From contig JAKLET010000002.1 in NCBI GenBank assembly GCA_022711595.1, positions 124,001 to 188,000 on the forward strand: a stretch of DNA of 64,000 nt, in the 5' to 3' direction. The notes under the pieces are model-generated. The model had not been told where the DNA came from, made no database searches, and saw only the letters and a list, made by a program, of their open reading frames with translations. The DNA comes from Deltaproteobacteria bacterium. Lineage in GTDB: Bacteria; Desulfobacterota; Syntrophorhabdia; Syntrophorhabdales; Syntrophorhabdaceae. Position numbers and translations under genes: made by a program. Of the stretch, positions 25,950 through 34,109 are shown one piece after another. Position 1 is the first letter of the stretch, and the number at the start of each line of letters is the position of its first letter.

Positions 25950-27203
25950 TCAGCCTCCTTTCGGTTGTGTTCCGGACGCCGTCATCGCCGGCAGCGGCGG
26001 ACCTTTCGAGATAGCCGCGAGTTCAAGACGGAGGTCCATGGACCTTACAAACTCCTTAAAACGGGGCATTTCGCCTGCGCGCAGAGGTTCTTTGTTTACG
26101 GGTTTGACCGAGAACGGGTTGACAGGTTTTCCTGCCACTCTCATCTCAAAGTGGAGATGGGGGCCTGTTGCAAGGCCCGTCGTGCCTACAAAGCCCACGA
26201 TGTCACCCTGGGCGACCCGGGCACTCCTCCTAATATCCCTTTGGATGCGTGACAGGTGTCCGTAATATGTACTGTAGCCGTTACGGTGCCTGATGATCAC
26301 GAGTTTTCCGTAACCGCCCCGGTAACCGGCGTAACTGATGGTACCGTCGCCAAGTGCCGATACAGGTGTTCCTGCGGCTGCCGCGTAATCGATCCCCATG
26401 TGCGGCCTGTATCTCTTCAGGATGGGGTGATATCTTTTTTTCGTGTATAAGGAACTGATCCTCCTGAAATTGAGGGGCGCCTTGAGAAATGCTTTTTTGA
26501 GGGGCGTTCCTGCGGCATCGTAATACTCTGCCGAAGCACCCGTTCCGAACCTGTATGCCGTGTAACTTTCGCCGTTATTTACAAATTCGGCGGACAGGAT
26601 AGAACCGAACTTTCTGAAAGTGTTTCCCATATAGAGGCCCTCGACAACGATCCTGTATGTGTCCCCTTCCCTCAGGTCGGTCGTGAAATCTATGTCCCAG
26701 GCAAAGATGTCTGAAAGATCGAGGGCAAGGAGCAGCGCATCCCTGCCGGCGCCAAGGGATTCGATAAGGTTCTCTTTAATGGTGCCGCCGAAAGAGATGA
26801 TCCGGCGGTCGTATTCAACCGTTCCAAGGGTGGCCGTGAAGGAGCTTCCTTCCCGTGAAACCTCAAGATATGTATCGTCATCGACACTATAGGTCAGGGA
26901 AGTGAGCCTGTGCTCCCGGTCGATGGTGATGCTGTAAGGGTGGTCTGAGCAGAGTTCCCCGAGATCATAGATGCCGTCCGTGACATCTCTTGCGCGTTTG
27001 AGGTCGGCAATATTCAGCTTGTTGTGCTTAAAGAGCTGAGAGAGCGTGTCCCCCTTTTTGATAGTGCCGGTTATCTTCCTGAGCATCCCATCGCCGCGTT
27101 TTGTCCCTGGTCCCCCGGCCCTGCGGTTTTGGCCGATAAAGGCGATAATGCAGGCGATCGCGATGAGGACGAGAAGTAACCTTGCAATCTTTCCCGTGTT
27201 CAT
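25950..27203 (-). CDS. M23-family peptidoglycan endopeptidase, membrane-anchored
   Basis: 417 residues: an N-terminal membrane anchor (residues 6-24), an OapA/LysM-like region (GTIKKGDTLSQLFKHNKLN at about 48), a beta-rich middle domain, and a C-terminal M23 domain with zinc ligands in RPHMGIDYAA and GPHLHFEM. These lysostaphin-type enzymes cut peptide cross-links in the periplasm. ATG 27203 was chosen since it overlaps the stop of the lapA-like gene (ATGA) and begins a proper anchor; the longer open frame would cover that gene. It precedes mscS, so wall remodelling is co-encoded with osmolyte functions. Confidence 0.9.
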   Translation of the reverse strand: MNTGKIARLLLVLIAIACIIAFIGQNRRAGGPGTKRGDGMLRKITGTIKKGDTLSQLFKHNKLNIADLKRARDVTDGIYDLGELCSDHPYSITIDREHRLTSLTYSVDDDTYLEVSREGSSFTATLGTVEYDRRIISFGGTIKENLIESLGAGRDALLLALDLSDIFAWDIDFTTDLREGDTYRIVVEGLYMGNTFRKFGSILSAEFVNNGESYTAYRFGTGASAEYYDAAGTPLKKAFLKAPLNFRRISSLYTKKRYHPILKRYRPHMGIDYAAAAGTPVSALGDGTISYAGYRGGYGKLVIIRHRNGYSTYYGHLSRIQRDIRRSARVAQGDIVGFVGTTGLATGPHLHFEMRVAGKPVNPFSVKPVNKEPLRAGEMPRFKEFVRSMDLRLELAAISKGPPLPAMTASGTQPKGG

Positions 27204-27460
27204 AGATCGGCATCCCCGGCTTGTTTGCGTGTGATCTCTGATTCGTTGTTTTTCCCGGCCCCATGTTTTTTGGATAATCTGATGAAAAAGGAGGACAGGG
27301 CACCGATAACGATGCCGGAAACAACTGACAGGAACACCACTATGGCGAGGGATGCTTGAAATTTCCAGGCAAGGAACGAAACGGAAACGGGCAGCGAGTT
27401 CTGGGTTGAAAAAATGGCGACGAGAACAACGATGCATATGATAAGAACAAGAAAACGCAT
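27200..27460 (-). CDS. LapA-domain (DUF1049-like) inner-membrane protein
   Basis: 86 residues with two transmembrane helices (about 2-20 and 35-60: SLAIVVFLSVVSGIVIGAL) separated by the STQNSLPVSVSFLAWKFQAS loop, then a charged cytoplasmic tail. This is the layout of the LapA family linked to LPS assembly. GGGAGG precedes ATG 27460 by four bases; an upstream ATG at 27472 lies within the ribosome site. The M23 gene overlaps it by four bases. Confidence 0.8.
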   Translation of the reverse strand: MRFLVLIICIVVLVAIFSTQNSLPVSVSFLAWKFQASLAIVVFLSVVSGIVIGALSSFFIRLSKKHGAGKNNESEITRKQAGDADL

Positions 27461-27526
27461 CACACCTCCCATCCGGAATTTGTCCGTGCCCTCACGCCGA
27501 AACCCGAGGGTGCGGGCCGCACGGGT

Positions 27527-28735
27527 CTATCGATTGTCTTCTCCCACAGATTCCCGTATCCTGTCGAGGATATCAGGCAATGCGGCGGTCACCCTGTCCC
27601 AGCTCGATATGAGGGGGACGCCCAGCGGATCTTTCGTGATGACCTCGGCCGCCCTTTTGATGCCGCTCGTGAAGGTTTCCACGGAAAGGCTTTCTTCGTG
27701 ACGGTCAAAAAGCAGGCTGTTGATGGAGGCATCGTCCTCGTATCGCTTGAGCATGTCCTGCGCGGTGCGGGCATAGGTTGCAACGAGTGTCTTGAAAAAG
27801 CCGTCGGAAAAAATGATCCCTTCAGAGGCGAGGGTGCGGAAAATGGATTTGCAGATATCGACACACATCTTGTTGAGGCCCTTTGACGCGTCTTCCGGTG
27901 AAAGACTCTGGTGCTTGTGTTCGTAGTTCTCCGCGATGTCGACCTGACACACGCGGTTGATGGAGGTATTTTTATAGACCTCGGCGAGGGTCCCCACTTC
28001 AAGGCCCCAGTCACCGGGGATCTTGTTGACGCGGGCGAGGTTTATGTCCATGGAGAACTCGCCGGCAAGGATATAGCGAAAACTGTCGAAGAAAACCAAA
28101 AGCGGATGGTCGCCTATCAGTTTTTCTAATGCCCGTATGAGCGGGGTCACAAGAAGGCGCGTTACCCTTCCGTGCATCTTGCCGGTGACCCGCGAGTAGT
28201 ATCCTTTGCAGAAATCGTAGTCAAGGCTGGGATTCGTGACCGGATAGCAGAGCCGTGCGAGCATATCGCGGGAATACGTCACGATATCGCAGTCATGAAG
28301 GGCGATTGAATTGAATTCACGCTGCGCAAGAACGTAGCCGTAAGCCATCCAGACGGATCGTCCCTTGCCTTCAAGACCGGTCGGAAGGTCTTCGGCCTCT
28401 ATTGCCCGGTATATTTTTTTCATTCTCTTGCCGCTGTTCCATATAATGCTTGTTTTCTGGGGAAGAACGGAAAAGAACTGCTTTGCATTCTGAAATTCCC
28501 TGTCCGATGTCGGGCCCAGCGTTACGACAATTTCCTTTATGTATTTGACCTCTTTGAGCTGGTCGATTATCCTCGAAAGGGCATCGCCGGCAAGTTCACT
28601 GTAAAGCGACGGCAGAACAAGAGCGATGGGCCTTTCCCGTGCGTAACTCTCAAGTTTTGATTCGATTTCCTCGAGATTGCCTTTTCCGAGCTTATGGAAG
28701 GTTGCGACAACTCCTGTCTGGTAAAAATCGGACAT
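27527..28735 (-). CDS. gpgS: Glucosyl-3-phosphoglycerate synthase (GT81-type)
   Basis: 402 residues with a GT-A core: ALVLPSLYSELAGDAL, LEGKGRSVWMAYGY, metal-binding ALHDCDIVTYSRDML, GEFSMDINLARVNKIPGDWGLEVGTLAEV and the long C-terminal helical part seen in GpgS enzymes of Persephonella and mycobacteria. It transfers glucose from a nucleotide sugar to 3-phosphoglycerate. AAGGAGG lies six bases before ATG 28735. It heads the gpgS-lapA-M23-mscS-DUF5752-treT gene string, and its partner phosphatase gpgP diverges from it 178 bases away, which supports the assignment. A mannosyl donor cannot be excluded. Confidence 0.88.
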   Translation of the reverse strand: MSDFYQTGVVATFHKLGKGNLEEIESKLESYARERPIALVLPSLYSELAGDALSRIIDQLKEVKYIKEIVVTLGPTSDREFQNAKQFFSVLPQKTSIIWNSGKRMKKIYRAIEAEDLPTGLEGKGRSVWMAYGYVLAQREFNSIALHDCDIVTYSRDMLARLCYPVTNPSLDYDFCKGYYSRVTGKMHGRVTRLLVTPLIRALEKLIGDHPLLVFFDSFRYILAGEFSMDINLARVNKIPGDWGLEVGTLAEVYKNTSINRVCQVDIAENYEHKHQSLSPEDASKGLNKMCVDICKSIFRTLASEGIIFSDGFFKTLVATYARTAQDMLKRYEDDASINSLLFDRHEESLSVETFTSGIKRAAEVITKDPLGVPLISSWDRVTAALPDILDRIRESVGEDNR

Positions 28736-28913
28736 ATTCGCCTCCTTTGCGTGTGGCTTAACAATCTATTCGAGAAGGGATATGGTGTCTGTAAACTACT
28801 TTACACTTTTTTTTATGCTTTGGATAGTAGGATAATACTATACCGGTGTATGGGCACGCCAGGCGCGTGATATTTCGGCCGGGCCTTGAAAAAGGTCCTG
28901 AGGGGGCGGAAAA

Positions 28914-29747
28914 ATGAAAAAAATTATAATTATCACCGATCTGGACGGTACCCTTCTCGATCCTGGGTCCTATTCCTTCGATGCCGCCCTTCCCGCCCTC
29001 GCGCTCATAAAGGAACGGCACATTCCCCTTGCCGTCTGCTCGAGCAAGACAAGAATTGAGATAGAGCATTACCGGGGAAAGCTTGAAAATAGCCATCCTT
29101 TTATATCCGAAAACGGCGGCGCCGTTTTTATACCAGAGGGGTATTTCCCGCGGGAGGCGCAGCCGCCCATACCCCGCGAAGATGTCGGGGGCGGCTACAG
29201 GATCATTCGCCTTGGCGCAATGTACCGGGACTTGCGCAGGGCCGTTTTCGAACTGCGCGACGACGGTTTCCATATACGTGGTTTCGGGGACATGACCGTG
29301 GAAGAGATAGCGGCCGTGACGGGCCTTAACGAACATGAGGCTGCCATGGCAAAAATGAGGGAGTTTGACGAGCCTTTTATTTTCCGTGGCGGCCCCGAAG
29401 ATCACGAAAAGCTTGCAAACGCCGTTAAAGGAAAGGGTTTCAACGTCACCAGAGGCATTTTTCACCATATCATCGGGGACAGTGATAAGGGAAAGGCTGT
29501 CGAAATCCTTATCGGCATGTACCGGAGAGAATACGGGAAGGTTTCAACGGTTGCCATCGGGGACAGCCACAATGACCTCCCCATGCTGCGCCGTGTTGAT
29601 CTTCCGGTCATCGTGGAAAAGAGCGGGGGCGGTTACGATCCGTGTTTTGACGGCGAGGCCTTCGAGCGGTCAGAGGGCGTGGGGCCCCGGGGATGGAACA
29701 GGGCGGTGATAAAGCTGCTGTCACAGAAATATCCAATTACCCGATAA
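28914..29747 (+). CDS. gpgP: Glucosyl/mannosyl-3-phosphoglycerate phosphatase (HAD-IIB)
   Basis: 277 residues of the HAD superfamily, subclass IIB. Motif I ITDLDGTLLD holds the nucleophile, SSKTRIEIEHY and ISENGGAVF are typical of the MPGP group, and GDSHNDLPMLRRVD is motif IV. The family dephosphorylates glucosyl- or mannosyl-3-phosphoglycerate to the free compatible solute. It is transcribed divergently from gpgS, forming a complete two-step glucosylglycerate pathway. The shared 178-base gap contains an AT-rich stretch (TTTACAC...GGATAATACTAT) that may hold promoters, but I could not fix -35/-10 boxes with normal spacing. Confidence 0.87.
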   Translation: MKKIIIITDLDGTLLDPGSYSFDAALPALALIKERHIPLAVCSSKTRIEIEHYRGKLENSHPFISENGGAVFIPEGYFPREAQPPIPREDVGGGYRIIRLGAMYRDLRRAVFELRDDGFHIRGFGDMTVEEIAAVTGLNEHEAAMAKMREFDEPFIFRGGPEDHEKLANAVKGKGFNVTRGIFHHIIGDSDKGKAVEILIGMYRREYGKVSTVAIGDSHNDLPMLRRVDLPVIVEKSGGGYDPCFDGEAFERSEGVGPRGWNRAVIKLLSQKYPITR

Positions 29748-29749
29748 TC

Positions 29750-29855
29750 AATTTATCAACTCAATGTTTTTTTGGTTCTGGCGATAGAAACTGTTTCAGG
29801 CGGTTTTCTTGATCGTCATTGATCATTGGAATCTGGTTATTGGCCATGATCTGGT
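29750..29855. repeat. Intergenic repeat locus R8 at a convergent junction
   Basis: Between gpgP (plus) and dctM (minus). It contains GAAACTGTTTCAGGCGGTTTTC and then TGATCATTGGAATCTGGTTATTGG, whose reverse complement matches the gap at 8355. Confidence 0.55.
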
Positions 29856-31160
29856 TCACTTAATAAAGAACAGGACTATCTGCGGGAAGGCGAGGACCAG
29901 ACCGAGGGTTATCAGGTTGCAGAGAATGAAGGGCAGGGCGGCCGTATATATGTCCACCATGGTGATGTCATCGGAAACGATACCCTTCATGACAAAAAGG
30001 AGCAGGCCAAAAGGCGGCGTGGTGAAACCGATATCGAGAGCGATGAGCATCATGAGGCCGAACCACAGGGGATTGATATTGACCTGAAAGATGATGGGCA
30101 TGAAAAGAGGCATGGTCACCATCATCATCGATACCTGGTCCATGAAACAGCCCAGGAAAAGCAACACGGAAAGCATGAGGAGAATGAGCACTGTATCGGG
30201 CAGGTTGAGAGACGTGACACATCCTATCAACCCGGTGCCTGCACCGGTGAACGAGATGATCTGGCTGTATCCGATTGATCCCGCAATGATGAGAAAGATC
30301 ATGCAACTCGTTTTCAGGGTGGACCGCAGTGTGTCGTAAAGGACCTTGAGTGTCAGTTTTTTGTATGCGAGGGTCAGGGCGAGAGAGCCCACGCAGCCCA
30401 GGGACGCTGCCTCTGTGGGTGTTGCGATCCCCATGTATATTGGTCCCAGTACAAGGATGATGACAGAGAAAAGAGGCAGTACATAGATGAGAAATTCTTT
30501 GAATATGTTTCCGGGGCTGATCCTGTTTATTTCGTAATCGGGAGCTATGGAGGGGTCGATGATACTCCTGGTGATGATATAGAGGGAGTAGAGCGAGGCC
30601 ATAATGAGGGCCGGCAGGATGCCGCCGATGAGAATGCCCGATATCGATATGTGTGCCACGGACCCCAGGACAACAGCCAGGGCGCTTGGCGGGATCATCA
30701 TGGCAAGTCCGCCTGTCCCGACAATGGGGCCGATCATAAGAGGCTTCCCGTAGCCCCGTTTGTGCATTTCCGGCATAAGAGAGGAGGCAAGCAGCGCCGT
30801 ATTGGAGATGGCCGAGCCTGTCAGTCCAGAAAAGAATGTGGAGGCGGCCACGGCGAGAATGCCGAGGCGGCCGGGTATTTTTCCAAAGAATTTGTCGAAA
30901 ACATTCAAAGCGTTATTGGCTATACCGGACCTGAAAATGATCTCACCCATGAGAATGAAAAGCGGTATCGGTGTGAGCGTGAAATTGCCAAGGGCGCTGT
31001 ACATATTAAGGGTAAGCTGCTTGATGCCCTCCACACCGCCCATAAAAAGAAAGGCGCCGACGATATTGATGAGGAAAAAGGCAAAGGCTATGGGGAAGCC
31101 GGTCAATATGAGGACGACGAAGCCGCCAAAGAAGAAAAGAAGAACGGTCCACCATTCCAC
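29856..31160 (-). CDS. dctM: TRAP transporter large permease (DctM)
   Basis: 434 residues with about 12 hydrophobic helices and typical DctM sequences: FIAGEIIFRSG-like region LFILMGEIIFRSGIANNAL, FFSGLTGSAISNTALLASSLMPEM, GIATPTEAASLGCVG and GCFMDQVSMMMVTMPLFMP. It is the sodium-coupled translocation subunit of a tripartite periplasmic transporter. I chose GTG 31160, which has AGGGGGAA seven bases upstream and follows the dctQ stop directly; an ATG-like start at 31190 would overlap dctQ. The substrate, probably an organic acid, is not readable. Confidence 0.93.
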   Translation of the reverse strand: MEWWTVLLFFFGGFVVLILTGFPIAFAFFLINIVGAFLFMGGVEGIKQLTLNMYSALGNFTLTPIPLFILMGEIIFRSGIANNALNVFDKFFGKIPGRLGILAVAASTFFSGLTGSAISNTALLASSLMPEMHKRGYGKPLMIGPIVGTGGLAMMIPPSALAVVLGSVAHISISGILIGGILPALIMASLYSLYIITRSIIDPSIAPDYEINRISPGNIFKEFLIYVLPLFSVIILVLGPIYMGIATPTEAASLGCVGSLALTLAYKKLTLKVLYDTLRSTLKTSCMIFLIIAGSIGYSQIISFTGAGTGLIGCVTSLNLPDTVLILLMLSVLLFLGCFMDQVSMMMVTMPLFMPIIFQVNINPLWFGLMMLIALDIGFTTPPFGLLLFVMKGIVSDDITMVDIYTAALPFILCNLITLGLVLAFPQIVLFFIK

Positions 31161-31164
31161 CGCG

Positions 31165-31641
31165 CTATTCCCCCTGCCTGATATGGGCAAACAGCCTCAC
31201 CAGGAATTCAATGGCAAGCAGCAACATTCCTGCGGGTATAGGCATGATAACGATCCATTTGGGTACCTCGAGCGTTTTGATGACGGGGGTGCCAAGCATC
31301 ATCTGTTCGTATGTTATGATCCCGGAAAAGACCGAAAGCGCCGTTGCGACGGCAACACCCAATATATCGGTAATGACGGCGCATGTTCTTTTCCACGATG
31401 GGCCGAAACGGTTGACGGCGATATCGAGGGCGACATGCCCTTTTTGCCTGAGCACCCATGCGGCGCTTAAAAAAACAAAATAGATCTGCAGGTATTCCGA
31501 TATCTCAACAGTCCACATGAGAGGATGGTTGAACAGGTATCTGCCAAGCACTTCGTAACAGATCGAAAGGGCGATAAACAGTATGCACAGGGCCGAAACG
31601 GCGGCCGTGGCGTCGAGGAGTCTTGTGAAGAATCGGCCCAG
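31165..31641 (-). CDS. dctQ: TRAP transporter small permease (DctQ), non-AUG start
   Basis: The conserved DctQ N terminus, LLDATAAVSALCILFIALSICYEVLGRYLF, extends well upstream of the first ATG/GTG/TTG (GTG 31551), so the true start is probably CTG 31641 (or ATA 31647), preceded by TGGAG at the end of dctP. That gives about 158 residues with four membrane helices, the usual DctQ length, with WTVEISEYLQIYFVFLSAAWVLRQKGHV as its signature. DctQ joins the binding protein to DctM. It lies between dctP and dctM in one operon. Confidence 0.85.
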   Translation of the reverse strand: MGRFFTRLLDATAAVSALCILFIALSICYEVLGRYLFNHPLMWTVEISEYLQIYFVFLSAAWVLRQKGHVALDIAVNRFGPSWKRTCAVITDILGVAVATALSVFSGIITYEQMMLGTPVIKTLEVPKWIVIMPIPAGMLLLAIEFLVRLFAHIRQGE

Positions 31642-31643
31642 TG

Positions 31644-32627
31644 TTATTGCTCCATCAGTCTTTTCAAATGCTGACCGGTGCGGGGGGTTTTTGCGAGAAC
31701 CTTTTCCCAGCCTGCCCGGTAGGCGGTATCGGTATAAAACTGACCCATGGCGTCTTTGAATTCTATAACCTTTATACCCTTGCCGATGAGGAGCTGTTTT
31801 TCCTGATCAGCCATTTTGCGTGAAAGATCGTAGCTTTCACGTTCCGCTTTTTCCATGGTGTCGCTGAGGTGTTTTTGCTCTTCCGCGGCCAGGCTTTCCC
31901 ATTTCTTTTTGTTCATGAGCACACAAACGTCGGTCTGGTAGAAACCCGGTTCAATGATGTAGCGGACAACTTCCTGCCATCCCATTTCGTGCATACCGAT
32001 GGAAGGCCAGCCGAATCCATCGACGATGGCCCTCTCGAGTGCAACGTAGACCTCGCCCGGCGCGGTTGTCACACCAACTCCTCCAAGTGCTTTCACAAAA
32101 GGTTCATAGATCGGTGTTATCCGTATCTTGAGACCTGTCAGATCGGGTTTGCTCACCGGTCTTTTAAGATAAAAATGATAGCTCACGCCGCCGGCAATTT
32201 TACCGAGATAGATGACGTTGAGCTCTTTTGCCATCAACTGTCTGTAGAACGCGAAGATACCGTTCTTTCTTTCTTCCATCGGGGAATGACGGGAGAGCTT
32301 CATGGCGTCCGCCTCAGGCAATTGGGGGACGAAATAAGCGGCCGGAAGCAGCGCGACGTCTACAACGCCCCGTCTTATGGCCTCGATCTGCTCGAAGGGG
32401 GGTATGGCCTCAGGCCCGCCAACGAAGAGAAAACGGGTCCCATGCTTCGAGCCCCGGGAAGCGGCATCCGTGAAAAGATGGAATTGCCTTACCCATACAC
32501 TGTTCGTCGCGGCGAAGGTGACCGTTTTCAGGAAGGAAGCGCAATGGGCTGATGTAAGAAAAAAGAAAGACAAAAAGAAAAGAGCAATGCCGCATATGAC
32601 TGCAGGACAGGTACGGGATCTATTCAT
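31644..32627 (-). CDS. dctP: TRAP transporter substrate-binding protein (DctP)
   Basis: 327 residues with a signal peptide (residues 1-29, cleavage near AHCAS). DctP features are GGPEAIPPFEQIEAIRRGVVDVALLPAAYF, LTGLKIRI with the conserved ligand Arg region, PGEVYVALERAIVDGFGWP and a long helical C terminus. It binds the solute in the periplasm. It overlaps the Crp-type regulator gene by eight bases, so regulator and transporter are co-expressed. Its WP/GFG pocket differs little from generic family members; the ligand is unknown. Confidence 0.92.
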   Translation of the reverse strand: MNRSRTCPAVICGIALFFLSFFFLTSAHCASFLKTVTFAATNSVWVRQFHLFTDAASRGSKHGTRFLFVGGPEAIPPFEQIEAIRRGVVDVALLPAAYFVPQLPEADAMKLSRHSPMEERKNGIFAFYRQLMAKELNVIYLGKIAGGVSYHFYLKRPVSKPDLTGLKIRITPIYEPFVKALGGVGVTTAPGEVYVALERAIVDGFGWPSIGMHEMGWQEVVRYIIEPGFYQTDVCVLMNKKKWESLAAEEQKHLSDTMEKAERESYDLSRKMADQEKQLLIGKGIKVIEFKDAMGQFYTDTAYRAGWEKVLAKTPRTGQHLKRLMEQ

Positions 32628-33330
32628 TGGACTCTACGAACGACTCGAGCTTTTCCCGGTCTATGATCGTATATTTGAGGCGGCCTTTGGTGATGAGCCT
32701 AAGCCTGTTGAGATGGTTGAGAACATTCGTTACCGTTACCCGTGAAAGGCCTGTGATGTTTGCCAGGTCTTCATGGGTGATCCGTTTTTTGATAAGAATA
32801 CCGGTGCCGGTAACCTCTCCGACCTCTTGCATCAGTTTTAAAAGAATGTGGGCAACCCTTTTCTGCGCGTCCAGGAAGGAGAGGTCTTCCACCTGGAGGC
32901 CGAGAAGCCTGAGTTTCCTGATAATGGCGGTGATGATGAGCAGGGAAACCTCTGGATGTGCCTTTATGAGGGACTCGGCCTCATCGATATTGATCACATG
33001 TATGTCGGACTCCTCAAGGGCCGTGGCGGTTGCGAAATACGGGTATCGGTCAAAGGCGGCGCTTTCTCCAAAGAAGGTATTGTCTTCCTGGATGGCGAGT
33101 ATCTTTTCCGACCCGTTTTCCCTGAAAATGCTTATTTTCACTTTACCCTGTCCCAGGAAGTAAAAACACCTGCTCCTCTCGCCTTGCATGTAAATGATCT
33201 GGCCGTTCTGGTACCGTCTGGCCCTTGATATGGTCAGAAGCGTTTTCAACTCATCGCCAAACTTACCCACGTTGTCAGTTACGTATGGAGAGTTGGGGAA
33301 ATAAGGCATCCCGTCCTTGTTTTGGTTCAT
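32620..33330 (-). CDS. Crp/Fnr-family transcriptional regulator
   Basis: 236 residues: a cyclic-nucleotide-binding fold (about 25-140; GQGKVKISIFRENGSEKIL, TFFGESAAFDRYP), a dimer helix, and a C-terminal winged helix-turn-helix (RITHEDLANITGLSRVTVTNVLNHL). There is no FNR-type N-terminal cysteine cluster, so oxygen sensing by 4Fe-4S is unlikely. It is the first gene of the regulator-dctP-dctQ-dctM unit and probably controls that TRAP system, possibly with autoregulation. The effector is not known. Confidence 0.92.
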   Translation of the reverse strand: MNQNKDGMPYFPNSPYVTDNVGKFGDELKTLLTISRARRYQNGQIIYMQGERSRCFYFLGQGKVKISIFRENGSEKILAIQEDNTFFGESAAFDRYPYFATATALEESDIHVINIDEAESLIKAHPEVSLLIITAIIRKLRLLGLQVEDLSFLDAQKRVAHILLKLMQEVGEVTGTGILIKKRITHEDLANITGLSRVTVTNVLNHLNRLRLITKGRLKYTIIDREKLESFVESNE

Positions 33331-33480
33331 AGATTATTACCTTTAGTTTATTAAATAGCACGAATGTAGCCTGTTTTACAGAAAAAAGTCCTGTTGTATT
33401 GGGATAATACACATGCTTGCCGTTGCCGGGGACCGGTTGCGGCCCGCAAATTACTTTACGCAAAGAGGATGGCAGCGCAC

Positions 33481-33594
33481 GTGTCATTCGAACTGGTTTT
33501 ATTGATGCTTGGGATACTGGTTTCTTTCGGCATAATTGCGCTGGTTGTAGTCCGCCTCAGCAACAGCCACAGGTCCCGGACAGGACAGCGGTGA
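33481..33594 (+). CDS. Putative 37-residue single-span membrane micro-protein
   Basis: From GTG 33481 (AGAGG 12 bases upstream), or from ATG 33469 with AGAGG abutting it, a frame encodes SFELVLLMLGILVSFGIIAL plus VVVRLSNSHRSRTGQR: one hydrophobic helix and a basic tail, like the 34-residue gene at 22383. It is followed 79 bases later by a strong terminator, which supports transcription. The start site is weak and no homologue is known to me. Confidence 0.35.
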   Translation: MSFELVLLMLGILVSFGIIALVVVRLSNSHRSRTGQR

Positions 33595-33672
33595 AAAGGG
33601 GGCGCATGTTTTTTCAGGTTTCCTTGAAAAAGAAATAAAGAATGCAGGGCAGCTGGCTTGCCTGCTTCGGTG

Positions 33673-33707
33673 CCGGGGGAGATTTTTTCCGGGTCTCCCC
33701 CGGTTTT
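33673..33707 (+). terminator. Rho-independent terminator
   Basis: CCGGGGGAG at 33673 pairs perfectly with CTCCCCCGG at 33695, followed by TTTTATT. An outer GGTGC/GCACC pair extends the hairpin. It would end transcripts from the micro-ORF region before the tRNA promoter. Confidence 0.75.
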
Positions 33708-33799
33708 ATTAAGCACCGGGATCCAGGGAAAGGCGATGCACGGTAAGCCATTTCTTCTCTGAACCCGGCCCCTATTTCCCTCACTCCGCTCTTTCAATC

Positions 33800-33828
33800 T
33801 TGACATGAGGGATAAGTTTATATTATAA
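33800..33828 (+). promoter_or_regulatory. Sigma70-type promoter for tRNA-Gly
   Basis: TTGACA at 33800-33805 and TATTAT/TTATAA at 33821-33828 (15 or 17 base spacer) stand 10 bases before the tRNA 5' end, in an AT-rich run. Confidence 0.65.
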
Positions 33829-33838
33829 AAAACAACGC

Positions 33839-33913
<75 letters not shown>

Positions 33914-33983
33914 TAAAGAACATGTCGCGGGTGAAGATGCCCGCTCCATAAAGAACATGTCGCGGGTGAAGATGCCCGTAAAA
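33914..33983 (+). repeat. Two 35-bp tandem units derived from the tRNA-Gly 3' end
   Basis: Units 33914-33948 and 33949-33983 are identical for 30 of 35 bases (the last five differ, CTCCA versus TAAAA). Each has GTCGCGGGTGAAGATGCCCG, which aligns with the T arm of the tRNA (GTCGCGGGTTCAAATCCCG), and the first also ends CTCCA like the tRNA. Each unit could form a 6-bp hairpin. Confidence 0.8.
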
Positions 33984-34030
33984 ACGTGAATGAGTTGCCA
34001 ATAGCAGGCTCGCACGGTCCTTAAATCAAT

Positions 34031-34105
34031 GGCGGCATAGCCAAGTGGTAAGGCGACGGTCTGCAAAACCGTTATTCTCCGGTTCAAATCCGGATGCCGC
34101 CTCCA
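34031..34105 (+). tRNA. tRNA-Cys (GCA)
   Basis: Acceptor GGCGGCA/TGCCGCC, anticodon loop CTGCAAA with GCA, T arm CCGGTTCAAATCCGG, discriminator T and encoded CCA (34103-34105). It is probably co-transcribed with tRNA-Gly from the promoter at 33800. Confidence 0.95.
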
Positions 34106-34109
34106 AACT

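Larger units (their letters stand above)
33331..33838. other. 508-base mostly non-coding stretch with one putative micro-ORF
   Basis: Between the Crp-type gene (minus) and tRNA-Gly. It must contain the promoter of the regulator operon near 33331-33400 (AT-rich, not assignable), a possible 37-residue membrane ORF, a clear terminator at 33673 and the tRNA promoter at 33800. I see no conserved protein or known riboswitch here. Confidence 0.6.

Noticed and set aside
27204-27437. Longer N terminus of the M23 peptidase
   Set aside because: It would cover the lapA-like gene almost entirely and lacks a signal sequence at its own start.
33914-33983. Possible CRISPR repeats near tRNA-Gly
   Set aside because: Two directly abutting 35-bp units with no spacers and similarity to the tRNA T arm; no cas genes.
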